Counted from the stretch's first letter, positions 47,492 through 56,378 are shown. The stretch: 64,000 nt of DNA from Actinophytocola sp963840275 (GCA_963840275.1 CAWIYK010000009.1:62001-126000); one strand, 5' to 3'. The notes: generated from the sequence alone by a model not told the origin. Translations and numbers: made by a program.

Positions 47492-49033
47492 TCATTCCTC
47501 GAGACCGGCGCCCTCGGCGAACTGCGAGATCCGGAAGACCACGAACTCGGCCGGCTTCACCGGCGCGATCCCGATCTCCACGGTCAGGATCCCGACGTCT
47601 CGGTTCTCGGCCGGGTTGTTCTCCTCGTCGCACTTGACGAAGAAGGCCTGTGCCGGCGACTTGCCGAACAGCGCGCCGTCGCGCCAGACCCGGCGCAGGA
47701 ACATGGTGACCGTGCGCTTGACCGAGTCCCACAGCTTCGGGTCGTTCGGCTCGAACACGACCCAGTTGGTGCCCTGCAGGATCGACTTCTCGACGTAGTT
47801 GAACAGGCGGCGCACGTTGAGGTAGCGCCACTCCGGGTCGCTCGACAGGGTCCGCGCGCCCCACACCCGGATGCCCTGGCCGCGGAAGCTGCGGATGCAG
47901 TTCACCGCGATCGGGTTGAGCACGTCGTGCTCGCCCTTGGTGATGTTGAGCTCGAGGGTGACCGCGCCGCGCACGACCTCGTTGGCGGGTGCCTTGTGCA
48001 CACCGCGGCTGGAGTCGTTGCGGGCCCAGATGCCGGCCATGTGACCCGACGGCGGGATGAAGACCTGCTTGCCGGCCACCGGGTCCGCGACCTTGATCCA
48101 CGGCCAGTACATCGCCGCGTACTTCGAGTCGTAGCCGGTGACGTCCATCCGCCACTCCTTGACCTCCTGGGCGTTGAGGCCCTGCGGGGTGTCGAGGATG
48201 GCGACGCGGTCGGCCATCAGCTCGCAGTGCGCGATCATCGCGAGTTGCACGGCCTTGACGTCCTCAGCGGACAGCGCGCCGCGCTGGTGCGCGGCCATCA
48301 GGTCCGGCACGCACAGCATGGTGATCTCGTCGACGGCCTCCAGGCCGCCGAAGCCGGTGCGGTCGGCCGAGTTGCCGACGTAGGCGTTCGCCTCGACCTT
48401 GACCGGCACGGGCGCCGGCGAGCCGAGCGTGACCTCGCCGGCGCGGGGCACCGAGAGCGCCTTGCCCTTGACCTCCTCGACGACGATCAGCTTCGACTGC
48501 TGACGCACCACGGTGGCGACGAAGTTCGGGCCGCGCTTGGCGGTGACGTTGTCGAACGTCTCGACGGTCTGGCCGCCCTGCTTGACGACGAGCCGGAAGT
48601 TGTCCTCGCCCTCCTCCGAGGCGGGCGCGATCTCGACGGCCAGGTCGCCGGCGTCGGCGGAGCGGGCCGAGATGGTGAGACCGGGCTTGGTGGCGTCCGG
48701 TCCCGCGGCGGGCAGTTCGGCAGCGGGCAGCGCGAGCTGGCCGTTGCCGTTGCCGTCCGGCGCGCTCTCGCCGCCGACCCGCACCACGTACGCGGTGCCG
48801 CCGCCGTTCTGGAAGTAGCCGTACACGGCGTGCGCGAGGTAGTAGCCCTCGACGAAATCGCCGAAGGCCTGCTTGAACTGCGTCCAGTTGGTGACGAGCA
48901 CCGGCTCGTGGAGGGGGCCGCGCTCGGCGAATCCCACGAAGGCGGCAACCGCGGTTCCGACAGCCTCGATCGGCCGCGAACCTGAGGAAACCTCCTCCAT
49001 GTACACACCGGGCGCGAGGTAACTGCTGGCCAT
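47492..49033 (-). CDS. CIS contractile sheath protein
   Basis: 513 residues from ATG 49033 (MASSYLAPGVYMEEVSSGSR), the standard start of tail sheath proteins. Conserved parts: AFVGFAERGPLHEPVLVTNW, YGYFQNGGGTAYVVRVG, and near the C-terminus NPIAVNCIRSFRGQGIRVWG and YVEKSILQGTNWVVFEPNDP. One sheath gene only. It is the first gene of the leftward CIS operon, transcribed from the 250-bp divergent gap. Confidence 0.96.
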   Translation of the reverse strand: MASSYLAPGVYMEEVSSGSRPIEAVGTAVAAFVGFAERGPLHEPVLVTNWTQFKQAFGDFVEGYYLAHAVYGYFQNGGGTAYVVRVGGESAPDGNGNGQLALPAAELPAAGPDATKPGLTISARSADAGDLAVEIAPASEEGEDNFRLVVKQGGQTVETFDNVTAKRGPNFVATVVRQQSKLIVVEEVKGKALSVPRAGEVTLGSPAPVPVKVEANAYVGNSADRTGFGGLEAVDEITMLCVPDLMAAHQRGALSAEDVKAVQLAMIAHCELMADRVAILDTPQGLNAQEVKEWRMDVTGYDSKYAAMYWPWIKVADPVAGKQVFIPPSGHMAGIWARNDSSRGVHKAPANEVVRGAVTLELNITKGEHDVLNPIAVNCIRSFRGQGIRVWGARTLSSDPEWRYLNVRRLFNYVEKSILQGTNWVVFEPNDPKLWDSVKRTVTMFLRRVWRDGALFGKSPAQAFFVKCDEENNPAENRDVGILTVEIGIAPVKPAEFVVFRISQFAEGAGLEE

Positions 49034-49282
49034 CTCGGGTGTCTCCCTCGTTGCGTGGTGAGCGTTGCCGGCATGCGAGGTCGTGACCCCGCAGACCGGC
49101 GGCTGCACTGAGTTTGTTCTTTCCGCACCGGTGGACTCAGTCGTCGCGGGGCGGTGGGTTGGGCGACGGGGACAGCCCCTTTGGGCGGCCGGGGCGGTCC
49201 GCCCTTTCGGGCGGCCGGAGCGCGCTGAAAGGACGGGCGGCCGCGCGTGGGCAACAGGGCCGCCGGCCCGGACACTGGCAAG
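49034..49282. promoter_or_regulatory. Divergent promoter region of the CIS locus
   Basis: 249 bases between the sheath start and the DUF4255 start. Contains an AT-richer stretch near 49108-49120, a CTGAGT/ACTCAG inverted pair (about 49107-49140), and a GC-rich hairpin CCGCCC-TTTC-GGGCGG around 49199-49215. No sigma-factor motif can be named with confidence. Confidence 0.4.
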
Positions 49283-49894
49283 GTGATCACCGAGGTTGAC
49301 GAGGCGTTGTGCGTGCTGCTCGGCCGTGCCCTCCCGGAGGGCACGATGGTGCGGCTCGATCCACCCAAGCCGACGTGGGAGACCGAGCGGCCCTCGAACG
49401 CGATCGACCTGTTCCTGTTCGGGCTGCACGACGACCCGAGCGGCCGTGAGTCCGGCTGGGCCGACGAGCGCGACGACCGCGGCGCCGTCACGTCCCGGCG
49501 GGAGCCGAACCGGCGGTGCTCGCTGTCCTACCTGGTGACCGCGCGGGCGCCCAAGATCAACGAGGAGCACCTGCTGCTCGGCGTCGCGTTGCGCACCATG
49601 CTGTTCACCGACTCGCTGCCGGTCGACTGCATGCCGGACGCGCTCGCCGCCGTCGGCGCCCCGGTGCTCATCAAGATCGCCGACACCGACCCCGGCGCGC
49701 TGTGGAGCAACCTCGGCATGCCGGCCCGCGCGGCGTTCGCGGTCACGGTCAGCGCGCCGTTCCTTCCGGAGCCGGTCACCGACATCGCGCCGCCCGCGGA
49801 GAAGCTGCGGCTCAGCTCGGGCCAGCAGGTCGAGCCGCCGGCCCGCGGCCCCCTCGCGCCCGCGCAGCCCAAGCGTTGGGTGCGCACACCGTGA
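49283..49894 (+). CDS. DUF4255 CIS protein (tail terminator-like)
   Basis: 203 residues from GTG 49283 (ITEVDEALCVLLGRALPEGT); a GTG at 49247 is an alternative with a possible AAAGGA ribosome site. DUF4255 pattern: NAIDLFLFGLHDDPS, CSLSYLVTARAPKINEEHLL, then LIKIADTDPGALWSNLGMPA and AAFAVTVSAPFLPE. These proteins are found in almost all extracellular CIS loci and are likened to the sheath/tube terminator (cap). Its stop overlaps the first of three mini-ORFs. Confidence 0.88.
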   Translation: MITEVDEALCVLLGRALPEGTMVRLDPPKPTWETERPSNAIDLFLFGLHDDPSGRESGWADERDDRGAVTSRREPNRRCSLSYLVTARAPKINEEHLLLGVALRTMLFTDSLPVDCMPDALAAVGAPVLIKIADTDPGALWSNLGMPARAAFAVTVSAPFLPEPVTDIAPPAEKLRLSSGQQVEPPARGPLAPAQPKRWVRTP

Positions 49895-49968
49895 GCGAGC
49901 TTGCGAGCGAACCAATGTCACAGGGCGACCGCGAGCGGCGGCACCGAGCCTGCGAGGAGGCGTCGTGA
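49891..49968 (+). repeat. Coupling mini-ORF repeat, unit 1 (25 codons)
   Basis: GTG 49891 overlaps the DUF4255 stop (GTGA). Encodes SELASEPMSQGDRERRHRAC then EEAS, and stops at 49966-49968 where the next GTG overlaps. Period to the next unit is exactly 74 bases. Confidence 0.8.
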
Positions 49969-50042
49969 GCGAGCTTGCGAGCGAACCAATGACACAGGGC
50001 GACCGCGAGCGGCGGCACCGAGCCTGCGAGGAGGCGTCGTGA
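49965..50042 (+). repeat. Coupling mini-ORF repeat, unit 2 (25 codons)
   Basis: Same 74-base unit, one codon different from unit 1 (SEPMTQ for SEPMSQ), starting at GTG 49965 and ending in GTGA with unit 3. In a different reading frame from units 1 and 3. Confidence 0.8.
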
Positions 50043-50116
50043 GCGAGCTTGCGAGCGAACCAATGACACAGGGCGACCGCGAGCGGCGTCACCGAGCCTG
50101 CGAGGGGGCGTCGTGA
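50039..50116 (+). repeat. Coupling mini-ORF repeat, unit 3 (25 codons)
   Basis: Third copy, GTG 50039, ending CEGAS, whose TGA at 50114-50116 overlaps the PAAR gene GTG at 50113. The three units thus bridge DUF4255 and PAAR with an unbroken series of GTGA overlaps. Confidence 0.8.
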
Positions 50117-50505
50117 GTCCCGGCGCGAAGATGGGCGACAAGGTCGTCGGGACCGACATCCACATCATCATGATCCCCACCCCCGGCGGTCCGGTGCCGA
50201 CGCCGCTCCCGCACCCGTTCGCCGGCACGCTCACCGGTGGCTGCAGCACGAACGTGATGATCGCCGGCGCCCCGGCCGCCACGCTGGGCAGCACGGCGAC
50301 GAACGCGCCGCCGCACATCCCGCAGGGCGGGCCGTTCCAGCTGCCACCGACGAACCAGGGCACGGTCATGAAGGGCAGCGCCACCGTCCTGATCAACAAC
50401 AAACCGGCGGCCCGCGCCGGTGACACGGTCATGACGTGCAACGACCCCGCACCCGCCCCCACCAGCTCGATCGTCGCGGTCAGCACCGTGATGATCGGCG
50501 GCTGA
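50113..50505 (+). CDS. PAAR-domain spike tip protein
   Basis: 130 residues from GTG 50113, overlapping the last mini-ORF. PAAR-like repeats: KVVGTDIHIIMIPTPGGPVP, GCSTNVMIAGAPAATLGSTA, then ATVLINNKPAARAGDTVMTC. It sharpens the VgrG spike and may carry effectors. Being encoded on the opposite strand to vgrG but in the same locus is common in CIS clusters. Confidence 0.92.
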   Translation: MSPGAKMGDKVVGTDIHIIMIPTPGGPVPTPLPHPFAGTLTGGCSTNVMIAGAPAATLGSTATNAPPHIPQGGPFQLPPTNQGTVMKGSATVLINNKPAARAGDTVMTCNDPAPAPTSSIVAVSTVMIGG

Positions 50506-50646
50506 TCGGGTCCTGTCGGCGTTTCCCGCGACGACGTAAGGGTTCGCGCACTCGGACCGCCCCTATCTCTGCCCCATCGGCCATCCGCGAGGTGATCAAC
50601 CGGACCTACCGTCATTGTCTGGGGAGCGCCGCGTTGAAGGAGAGCC

Positions 50647-51408
50647 ATGGCGAGTGAACCGGAGCTGCGCTCGGGCAGCAGCGGTGAGTGGGTGCTCTAC
50701 CTCCAGCAGTCCATCAACCACCACTACCAGCAGCCGGTGATCGCGGAGGATGGCGACTTCGACGCCGCGCTCGAGGCGGTAGTGCGGCATTTCCAGCGGC
50801 AGCAGGACCTCGCGCCGACGGGTTCGGTCGACGGCGACACGTGGCTCGCACTCACCGGTGGCGCGAGTGCCGTGCCGGAGCAGCGGCCCTCGGTGCGCTA
50901 CACGTGGCCGGACGTGCCGGTCGCCGCCGCGACGGTCGACGTCGGCGACACGGTCGTCGAGCTGGCGCTGACACTGACCGGCGACACGGTGGTGACGTTC
51001 CCGCCCGGCGCCGACCCGGCCGAGGCGGCGCCGGCGGCGGGCGCCGCGCTGGACGGTTTCGCGGGCGGGCTGTCGGTGGCCGACCTCGAGTCCTCGCCCG
51101 CCCTGTCCGCCGTGGGCACCGAGTTCGCCCCACCGGCCGCGGACTTCGTGGACGCGGGCCGGGTCGAGTTCGCCGGCGCGTGCGAGCTGGCGTACACGAC
51201 ACCGACCGCACTCGGCGACGCGGAGGTGACCGGCTCGCTGGGCTACCGCCTGGCGGTGGCGGTGGCGGCCGCGGCGCCGGAGATCGACTCGACGGACAGC
51301 TGGTTGACACACCACGGTCGCGCGCTGGCGGCCGTCGGAGTGGTCGTGCTGGCCGCCGCGTTCGCGATCGAGACCGGCGCCGCGGGTCTCGTCGGGCTCG
51401 GTGGCTGA
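50647..51408 (+). CDS. Peptidoglycan-binding-domain protein of the CIS locus
   Basis: 253 residues from ATG 50647 (ribosome site AAGGAGAG). Residues 1-75 are a PG_binding_1 domain (SGEWVLYLQQSINHHYQQPV, FQRQQDLAPTGSVDGDTWLA). Residues about 83-245 form a beta-rich domain (VRYTWPDVPVAAATVDVGDT, FAGACELAYTTP, LTHHGRALAAVGVVVLAAAF) also found in the next gene. No signal peptide. It may be a cargo or wall-directed tip accessory of the CIS; inference from position. Confidence 0.75.
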   Translation: MASEPELRSGSSGEWVLYLQQSINHHYQQPVIAEDGDFDAALEAVVRHFQRQQDLAPTGSVDGDTWLALTGGASAVPEQRPSVRYTWPDVPVAAATVDVGDTVVELALTLTGDTVVTFPPGADPAEAAPAAGAALDGFAGGLSVADLESSPALSAVGTEFAPPAADFVDAGRVEFAGACELAYTTPTALGDAEVTGSLGYRLAVAVAAAAPEIDSTDSWLTHHGRALAAVGVVVLAAAFAIETGAAGLVGLGG

Positions 51409-51410
51409 CG

Positions 51411-52031
51411 ATGGCTCTCGACATTCCGGGTGGAGCGGTGGAGACAGGGGAGCACACAGTGGCGCAGACGGTGGCGGCGTCGCAGGAACCCCTACCGGCC
51501 GTGTTCCGGTACACGCTGCCGCCAGCACCCGTCGCGGGGGCCGCGGTGGACATCGGCCACGTGGCGGTCACCATCGAGCTGTTCCTGACCGGCAACCTCG
51601 AGGTGACCACGGACGCGGCCCCGTCGGAGGAGACGCGCGCCGGCGCGCTGACCGCGTTGCGCACCATGGCGAAGGGCCTCATGATCCGCGGCCTCGGCAC
51701 GCCGACGGCCAGCATCTCCTCCACCGCGAGGCACCGCTTCACCCAGCGCCGCCACGACTTCCGCGAGCCGAACACCATCACGTTCGCCGGCGACTGCGCC
51801 ATCGACTTCGGCCAGGGCTGGGAGGGCATGGCGGTGTCCGTCGCCGGCGAGGTCGCCTACAGCCTGGAGGTCACCGCGCTGCCCACCGCCGGAGACCTGC
51901 CCAGACCGGGCGACGCCGCGACCGGACGGGGCTGGTTCATCCACCACGACAAGGAACTCGCCTCCATCGGCATGGTCGTCCTCGTCGCCGCCCCGATCGC
52001 CCCGGCCCGCCTCACCCCCACCCCCACCTGA
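51411..52031 (+). CDS. Paralogue of the preceding beta-rich domain
   Basis: 206 residues from ATG 51411, two bases after the previous stop. It aligns along its length with residues 83-250 of its neighbour (FRYTLPPAPVAGAAVDIGHV, ITFAGDCAIDFGQGWEGMAV, WFIHHDKELASIGMVVLVAA) but has no peptidoglycan-binding domain. The pair comes from a tandem duplication. I do not recognise the domain. It may be a toxin/immunity or cargo pair; nothing shows which. Confidence 0.7.
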   Translation: MALDIPGGAVETGEHTVAQTVAASQEPLPAVFRYTLPPAPVAGAAVDIGHVAVTIELFLTGNLEVTTDAAPSEETRAGALTALRTMAKGLMIRGLGTPTASISSTARHRFTQRRHDFREPNTITFAGDCAIDFGQGWEGMAVSVAGEVAYSLEVTALPTAGDLPRPGDAATGRGWFIHHDKELASIGMVVLVAAPIAPARLTPTPT

Positions 52032-52042
52032 CCCGAGCCACC

Positions 52043-52846
52043 TCACGACACCGGCGAGCGCGACCAGTTCCCGTCCTCCTCGAGACACGCCACATACCCG
52101 CGCGGCAGGTCGGCGAAGTCCAGGATGTGCGGGTGCTCGACGACGAGGTGGCGCAGGTGCACGAACCCGACCTCCGCCGCGGCGCGCCCGCCGAGGAACT
52201 CCCACGTCCCGTCGGCCGTGTGCACGACCCCGGTGATCGGGTCCGCGCCCGAGATCACCGAGCGGGACCCGAGCACCAGCGCGTCCGCGGCCACCCCGGG
52301 GAACGGCGAGTCGACGGCGTCGAGCACCCGCGTCCACACCCCGGGCGGGTGGTCGGGCTTGGGCAGCCACAGCGACGGCTGCGCGCGCCGGCACTGCTCG
52401 CCGGCCCCCGGCTCCCACGGGAACACCCCGTGCCGGTCCGGCCAGACCAGCTGCACCATCGGGAACACCGGCCGCCGGTGGAAGTCGATGGCGAACCCGA
52501 ACAGGTCCGGGAACCAGGTGCCGTCGACCGGCCGCACCGCGAGCGGGTGCCCGTCGAGCACGCCGTGCACCAGCTCGCCGGGGCGTAACGAGCGCCCGAG
52601 CGCGCCCACCCTGTTGACCCACCAGTGCATGTCGCGCACCCGCAGCCCGAACATGGACACCTCGGGCGTGCCGAGCGTGTGCCACATCCCGATCGAGTAC
52701 ACCCACCCCGGCAGCTCGTGCTCCTCCGGGAGCGCGGTGACGTTCCACCCGTGCTCCTGGACGTGCACCGCGATGTTGCGCTCGTACTCGTCCCGCTCCG
52801 CCGGGTCCTCCCCCGCGCACAGCCAGCAGTCACATCTGTCGTTCAC
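52043..52846 (-). CDS. DUF4262 protein
   Basis: 267 residues from GTG 52846. N-terminal CDCWLCAGEDPAERDEYERN, then VQEHGWNVTALPEEHELPGW and VYSIGMWHTLGTPEVSMFGL, the DUF4262 pattern. The second half is a related domain with WFPDLFGFAIDFHRRPVFPM and WPDRHGVFPWEPG. Cys-rich at the N-terminus (CDCWLC). Function unknown; convergent with the CIS-flanking paralogue. Confidence 0.85.
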   Translation of the reverse strand: MNDRCDCWLCAGEDPAERDEYERNIAVHVQEHGWNVTALPEEHELPGWVYSIGMWHTLGTPEVSMFGLRVRDMHWWVNRVGALGRSLRPGELVHGVLDGHPLAVRPVDGTWFPDLFGFAIDFHRRPVFPMVQLVWPDRHGVFPWEPGAGEQCRRAQPSLWLPKPDHPPGVWTRVLDAVDSPFPGVAADALVLGSRSVISGADPITGVVHTADGTWEFLGGRAAAEVGFVHLRHLVVEHPHILDFADLPRGYVACLEEDGNWSRSPVS

Positions 52847-52879
52847 GAGACGGCACCCTAGGACCGGCCACCGACAATT

Positions 52880-55800
52880 TCAGGCGTGCTGCTCCTCCAG
52901 CAGCCCCCGGTCGTAGGCGATGGCCACGGCCTCGGCGCGCCGGGTGGCGCCGAGCTTCGCCATGATCCGCGACAGGTGGACGCTCACGGTCTTCTCGCTG
53001 ATGAACAGCTCGTCGCCGACCTGGCGGTTGGTCCGGCCGAGGGCGACGAGCCGCAGCACCGTCCGCTCGCGCGGGGTGAACGGGTCGAGCGACTCGCGGG
53101 GCGCGGGACCGTCGCCGAGCACGACGCGACCGCGGCGCGCCAGCTTGCGGACGGCGTCGCGCAGCGGGCGGGCACCCAGCCGTTCCGCGACCTCGTCGAC
53201 GTCGCGCAGGGCCACGGCGGCCTCGTCCCGGCGTTCCGCGCCGAGCAGCGCCTCACCGAGCCGCCACCGGCACACGGCCTGCTCGTAGACCGCGCCGTAG
53301 GAGAACGCGTCGACCGCCGCCTGCCACAGCGCGGGGTCGCTCGTCCCCGTCAGCCTGCTCAGCTCGGCCTCGGCGCGGGCGAGCCAGGCGGTGCCCTCCG
53401 GGCCGAGCACGCCGGTGCGCGGCCTGCCGTGCTTCGCGGTCTTGCGCGCGTGCTCGGCGAGCGCGGTGCCCTTCGCGACCGCCGCCGCCCGCTCGGCCTC
53501 GTCCTTGCGCCGGCCCACCCGCTCGGCCAGGTCCGCGTACAGCGACGCGCCGAGCGTGCCGAGCCGGATGCCGATCAGCGTCCACTGGCCGCCGACCCGC
53601 TCCGCCCAGTCCAGCGCCTCGTGCACGAGGACCGCGCCCTCCTCCGGCCGGCCCTGCCAGAGCGCGAGCTCCGCGCCGACGGCGCTCATGGCCGAGCCGA
53701 TCTGGAAGTCGCGGTGCCACTCCGAGCGCAGCTCGGCCGCGAGCCGGGCCGCCTCGGCGAGCCGGCCCCTGCTGACCATGACGTAGCTGCCGACCGCGGC
53801 GAGCCGCGCGGACACCGTGCTCGACACCCGCGTGCCGGGCGGCTCCGCGGCCGCCTCGCTCTCGTCCCAGTCGCCGTTGGCGTACCGGACGATCACCTTC
53901 ATGGCACGCAGCTCGAAGCCGTAGGTGCTCCAGGTCATCCCGGTGCTCCTGGCCCGCTCGACGCCTTCCTCGATGATCCGCACGGCGGCGGCGATGTCGC
54001 CCTGCTCATAGGTGTTGATGCCGAGGTAGTGCCGTGCGCGCAGCTCGACGCCGAGCGAGTCGACTGCCTGCGCGAGCCGCATCGCCTCCCGCAGCCGCTC
54101 GCGGCTCTCCGCGACCCGGCCGTTGGCCTCGTCCAGCCCGGCCAGGGTGATCAACGCGTCGGCGACGACCCCCTTCTCGTCGCACGCCCGCGCCTCCTGC
54201 ACGGCCAGCTCCGCGAACTTGCGGGACTCGTCGTGCTCCCGCATCGACCGCAGGATCGACGCGTACACCGCGAGGACCCACGCCTTCTCGCAGCTCGCCG
54301 GGTGGTCCGCGATCAGGTCCCACGCCTGCTCGATGACCTTGCGCGCCTCGTCCTCGCGGGTCTCGACGACGAACAGCGTCGACGCGAGCCGCCGCCTGGT
54401 CATGGCGGCCACCTCGGCGTCGCCGGACTGGTCGGCGATCTTCACCGCGGACCTGGCGAACGCGACCGCGCGCTCCGGGTCGCCGGCCGAGCCGGCCACC
54501 CAGGACGCCCTGCGCAGCAGCTTGCCCTCGTCGATGTCGGTCGGCCGGTCGGCAGGCGCGACGCCGTCCCACAGCTTCAGCGCGCGTTCGAGCTGGTGCA
54601 GCGCCTCGGACGGGGCGCCGGAGTTCTTCGCCTCCTCCGCCGCGTCGATCGACGCGGCGAGCGCCTGCGGCAGCGCGTGGCTCTCCATGCTGTGGTGCGC
54701 GAGCGCGGCGGCGGCCCCGCGCTGGCCCTTCATGCCGGCGAGCTCCCGCGCGTAGGCGCCGTGCAGCCGGACCCGCTCGCCGGGCAGCAGGTCACCGTAG
54801 ACGGCCTCGCGGAGCAGGGCGTGGCGGAACGCGTAGACGTCCATCCACTGCTCGTTCTTGGCCACCAGCACGTGGTGCTGCACGGCCTCGCGCAGCGCCT
54901 CCTCGAGCTCGGCCTCGGACAGCTCGGACACGGCGAGCAGCCGCTCGTGCGGCGCGCGCCGGCCGGCCACCGACGCGACCCGGACCACGCGCTGGGCGGC
55001 CTCGGACAGCCGCTCGACGCGCGACAGCAACACGTCGACCAGCGTGGCCGGCATGCTCTCGCCGTCCTCGGTGTACGCGGCGAGCAGCTCCTCGGCGAAG
55101 AACGCGTTGCCCTCGGACCGGCCGGCGACCTCGCGGACCAGGTCTTCGGGAAGCACCTCGTCGGCGAGCGCGGCGACGAACACGCGGGAGTCGTCGGCGC
55201 TGAACGGCGTCAGGTCCATGCGCTCGATCGCGGGCTGGCGGACCAGCTCGGCGAGCAGCGGGCGCAGCGGGTGCCTGCGGTGCAGGTCGTCGCTGCGGTA
55301 GGTGCCGACGATCATGATCCGCTGCGCGCGGAGGCGGGCCACGAGGAACGACAGCAGCCGCCGGGTGGAGCCGTCGGCCCAGTGCAGGTCCTCGAGGACG
55401 AGCACCACGGGCTGGGCGGCGGCGAGGTCGGTGAGCAGCGCGTGCACGGCGTCGAAGAGCTGCAGCTGGCCGATGTCCTGCTCGGGCCGGTTGCCGACCC
55501 GACCAGCGCCGGGCAGCGCGGCGCCGGCCGCGTTCATGCTGGCGCCGGTGCCCTCCGCGCCGCCGCCGGGCAGCGTGAGGTCGGGGAAGAGTCTGCCGAG
55601 CGCCGGGTGGGCGAGCACGGACTGCTCGCGGTCGGGCACCTGGGACATCGCCTCCGCGAACGGGAGGTAGGGCAGTCCGGTCTCGCCCGCGTCGAGGCAG
55701 CGGCCGGTCAGGACGATCGCGCCCTTGTCCTTGGCGACCACCGCCAGCTCGTCGGTGAGCCTGGTCTTGCCGACCCCGGCGTCCCCGGCGATCAGCATCG

Positions 55801-55909
55801 CGGTCGCGTTGCCCACCGCGGACTGGTCGAAGGCGGCACGCAACCTGTCGAGCTCCCGGTCGCGTGCCACCAGTGAAATTCCCGATCCCAAACGCGCCAC
55901 GTCCTGCAT
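52880..55909 (-). CDS. Large AAA/LuxR regulator (LAL type)
   Basis: 1009 residues from ATG 55909 (MQDVARLGSGISLVARDREL). N-terminal P-loop NTPase: Walker A LIAGDAGVGKTRLTDE, Walker B VLVLEDLHWADGSTRRLL. A long helical TPR-like middle (about 350-900) follows, and a LuxR DNA-binding domain at the end (FTPRERTVLRLVALGRTNRQ, KTVSVHLSRIMAKLGATRRA). LAL regulators respond to unknown ligands and activate secondary-metabolism or catabolic genes. A 58-aa protein is encoded 11 bases upstream. Confidence 0.94.
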   Translation of the reverse strand: MQDVARLGSGISLVARDRELDRLRAAFDQSAVGNATAMLIAGDAGVGKTRLTDELAVVAKDKGAIVLTGRCLDAGETGLPYLPFAEAMSQVPDREQSVLAHPALGRLFPDLTLPGGGAEGTGASMNAAGAALPGAGRVGNRPEQDIGQLQLFDAVHALLTDLAAAQPVVLVLEDLHWADGSTRRLLSFLVARLRAQRIMIVGTYRSDDLHRRHPLRPLLAELVRQPAIERMDLTPFSADDSRVFVAALADEVLPEDLVREVAGRSEGNAFFAEELLAAYTEDGESMPATLVDVLLSRVERLSEAAQRVVRVASVAGRRAPHERLLAVSELSEAELEEALREAVQHHVLVAKNEQWMDVYAFRHALLREAVYGDLLPGERVRLHGAYARELAGMKGQRGAAAALAHHSMESHALPQALAASIDAAEEAKNSGAPSEALHQLERALKLWDGVAPADRPTDIDEGKLLRRASWVAGSAGDPERAVAFARSAVKIADQSGDAEVAAMTRRRLASTLFVVETREDEARKVIEQAWDLIADHPASCEKAWVLAVYASILRSMREHDESRKFAELAVQEARACDEKGVVADALITLAGLDEANGRVAESRERLREAMRLAQAVDSLGVELRARHYLGINTYEQGDIAAAVRIIEEGVERARSTGMTWSTYGFELRAMKVIVRYANGDWDESEAAAEPPGTRVSSTVSARLAAVGSYVMVSRGRLAEAARLAAELRSEWHRDFQIGSAMSAVGAELALWQGRPEEGAVLVHEALDWAERVGGQWTLIGIRLGTLGASLYADLAERVGRRKDEAERAAAVAKGTALAEHARKTAKHGRPRTGVLGPEGTAWLARAEAELSRLTGTSDPALWQAAVDAFSYGAVYEQAVCRWRLGEALLGAERRDEAAVALRDVDEVAERLGARPLRDAVRKLARRGRVVLGDGPAPRESLDPFTPRERTVLRLVALGRTNRQVGDELFISEKTVSVHLSRIMAKLGATRRAEAVAIAYDRGLLEEQHA

Positions 55910-55920
55910 ACTGTCACGCC

Positions 55921-56097
55921 TCACGCGGCGGAGCGCGCACCATTTCCGGGGTGCTGGAGCCGCAGCCGCCGCCACCAGGACGGGTGCCGGCCGTCGGCCC
56001 GCAGCAGCGCGAGCCGCGCGTTGTCGCGCATGTCGCCGACGGCGCGCTCCACGCGGTAGTCCATCTCGACCTTGACGATCTCGGGCGCCCAGTTCAT
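55921..56097 (-). CDS. Small protein encoded upstream of the LAL regulator (58 aa)
   Basis: 58 residues from ATG 56097, preceded by a GGAGCGGAG sequence. Reads MNWAPEIVKVEMDYRVERAV, then a basic helix MRDNARLALLRADGRHPSWW, so a mostly helical, positively charged protein. It lies 11 bases before the LAL start, in the same direction, so probably co-translated. No family recognised. Confidence 0.6.
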   Translation of the reverse strand: MNWAPEIVKVEMDYRVERAVGDMRDNARLALLRADGRHPSWWRRLRLQHPGNGARSAA

Positions 56098-56378
56098 CTC
56101 GTGCTCCGCTCCGTGCCTGCTGGTTTCCGCTGTCTTCGCTGTCAGGAGGAACAGTCGTCCTGAGGCGGCGCGGTCGGCATCGGGAGGTCACGCAGTGCTG
56201 GGTGAGGATCCGCACCCGTACGGCGAACGACACGTAAGGGATGGGGTAAGGGGTGGCCGAGGCGGGCCGGAGGCCGCCGTAAGGGCCGGACGAGAAGGCG
56301 GTGCTCCGGGGTCAGGAGAGCACCTGGCTGCGATTCAAACACGGCCGGCACAGGAGTCCGGCGCAGCCGGGAGACACA

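Noticed and set aside
49891..50116. CRISPR array
   Set aside because: Repeat units are directly adjacent with no spacers, and each is an open frame.
35429..51408. Prophage
   Set aside because: Only tail-type genes; no integrase, terminase, portal, capsid or lysis genes, and the DUF4157/DUF4255/LysM set is typical of contractile injection systems.
56142..56351. 69-codon leftward ORF upstream of the 58-aa gene
   Set aside because: Pro/Arg/His-rich, no ribosome site, no codon bias; in a region with no other coding signal.
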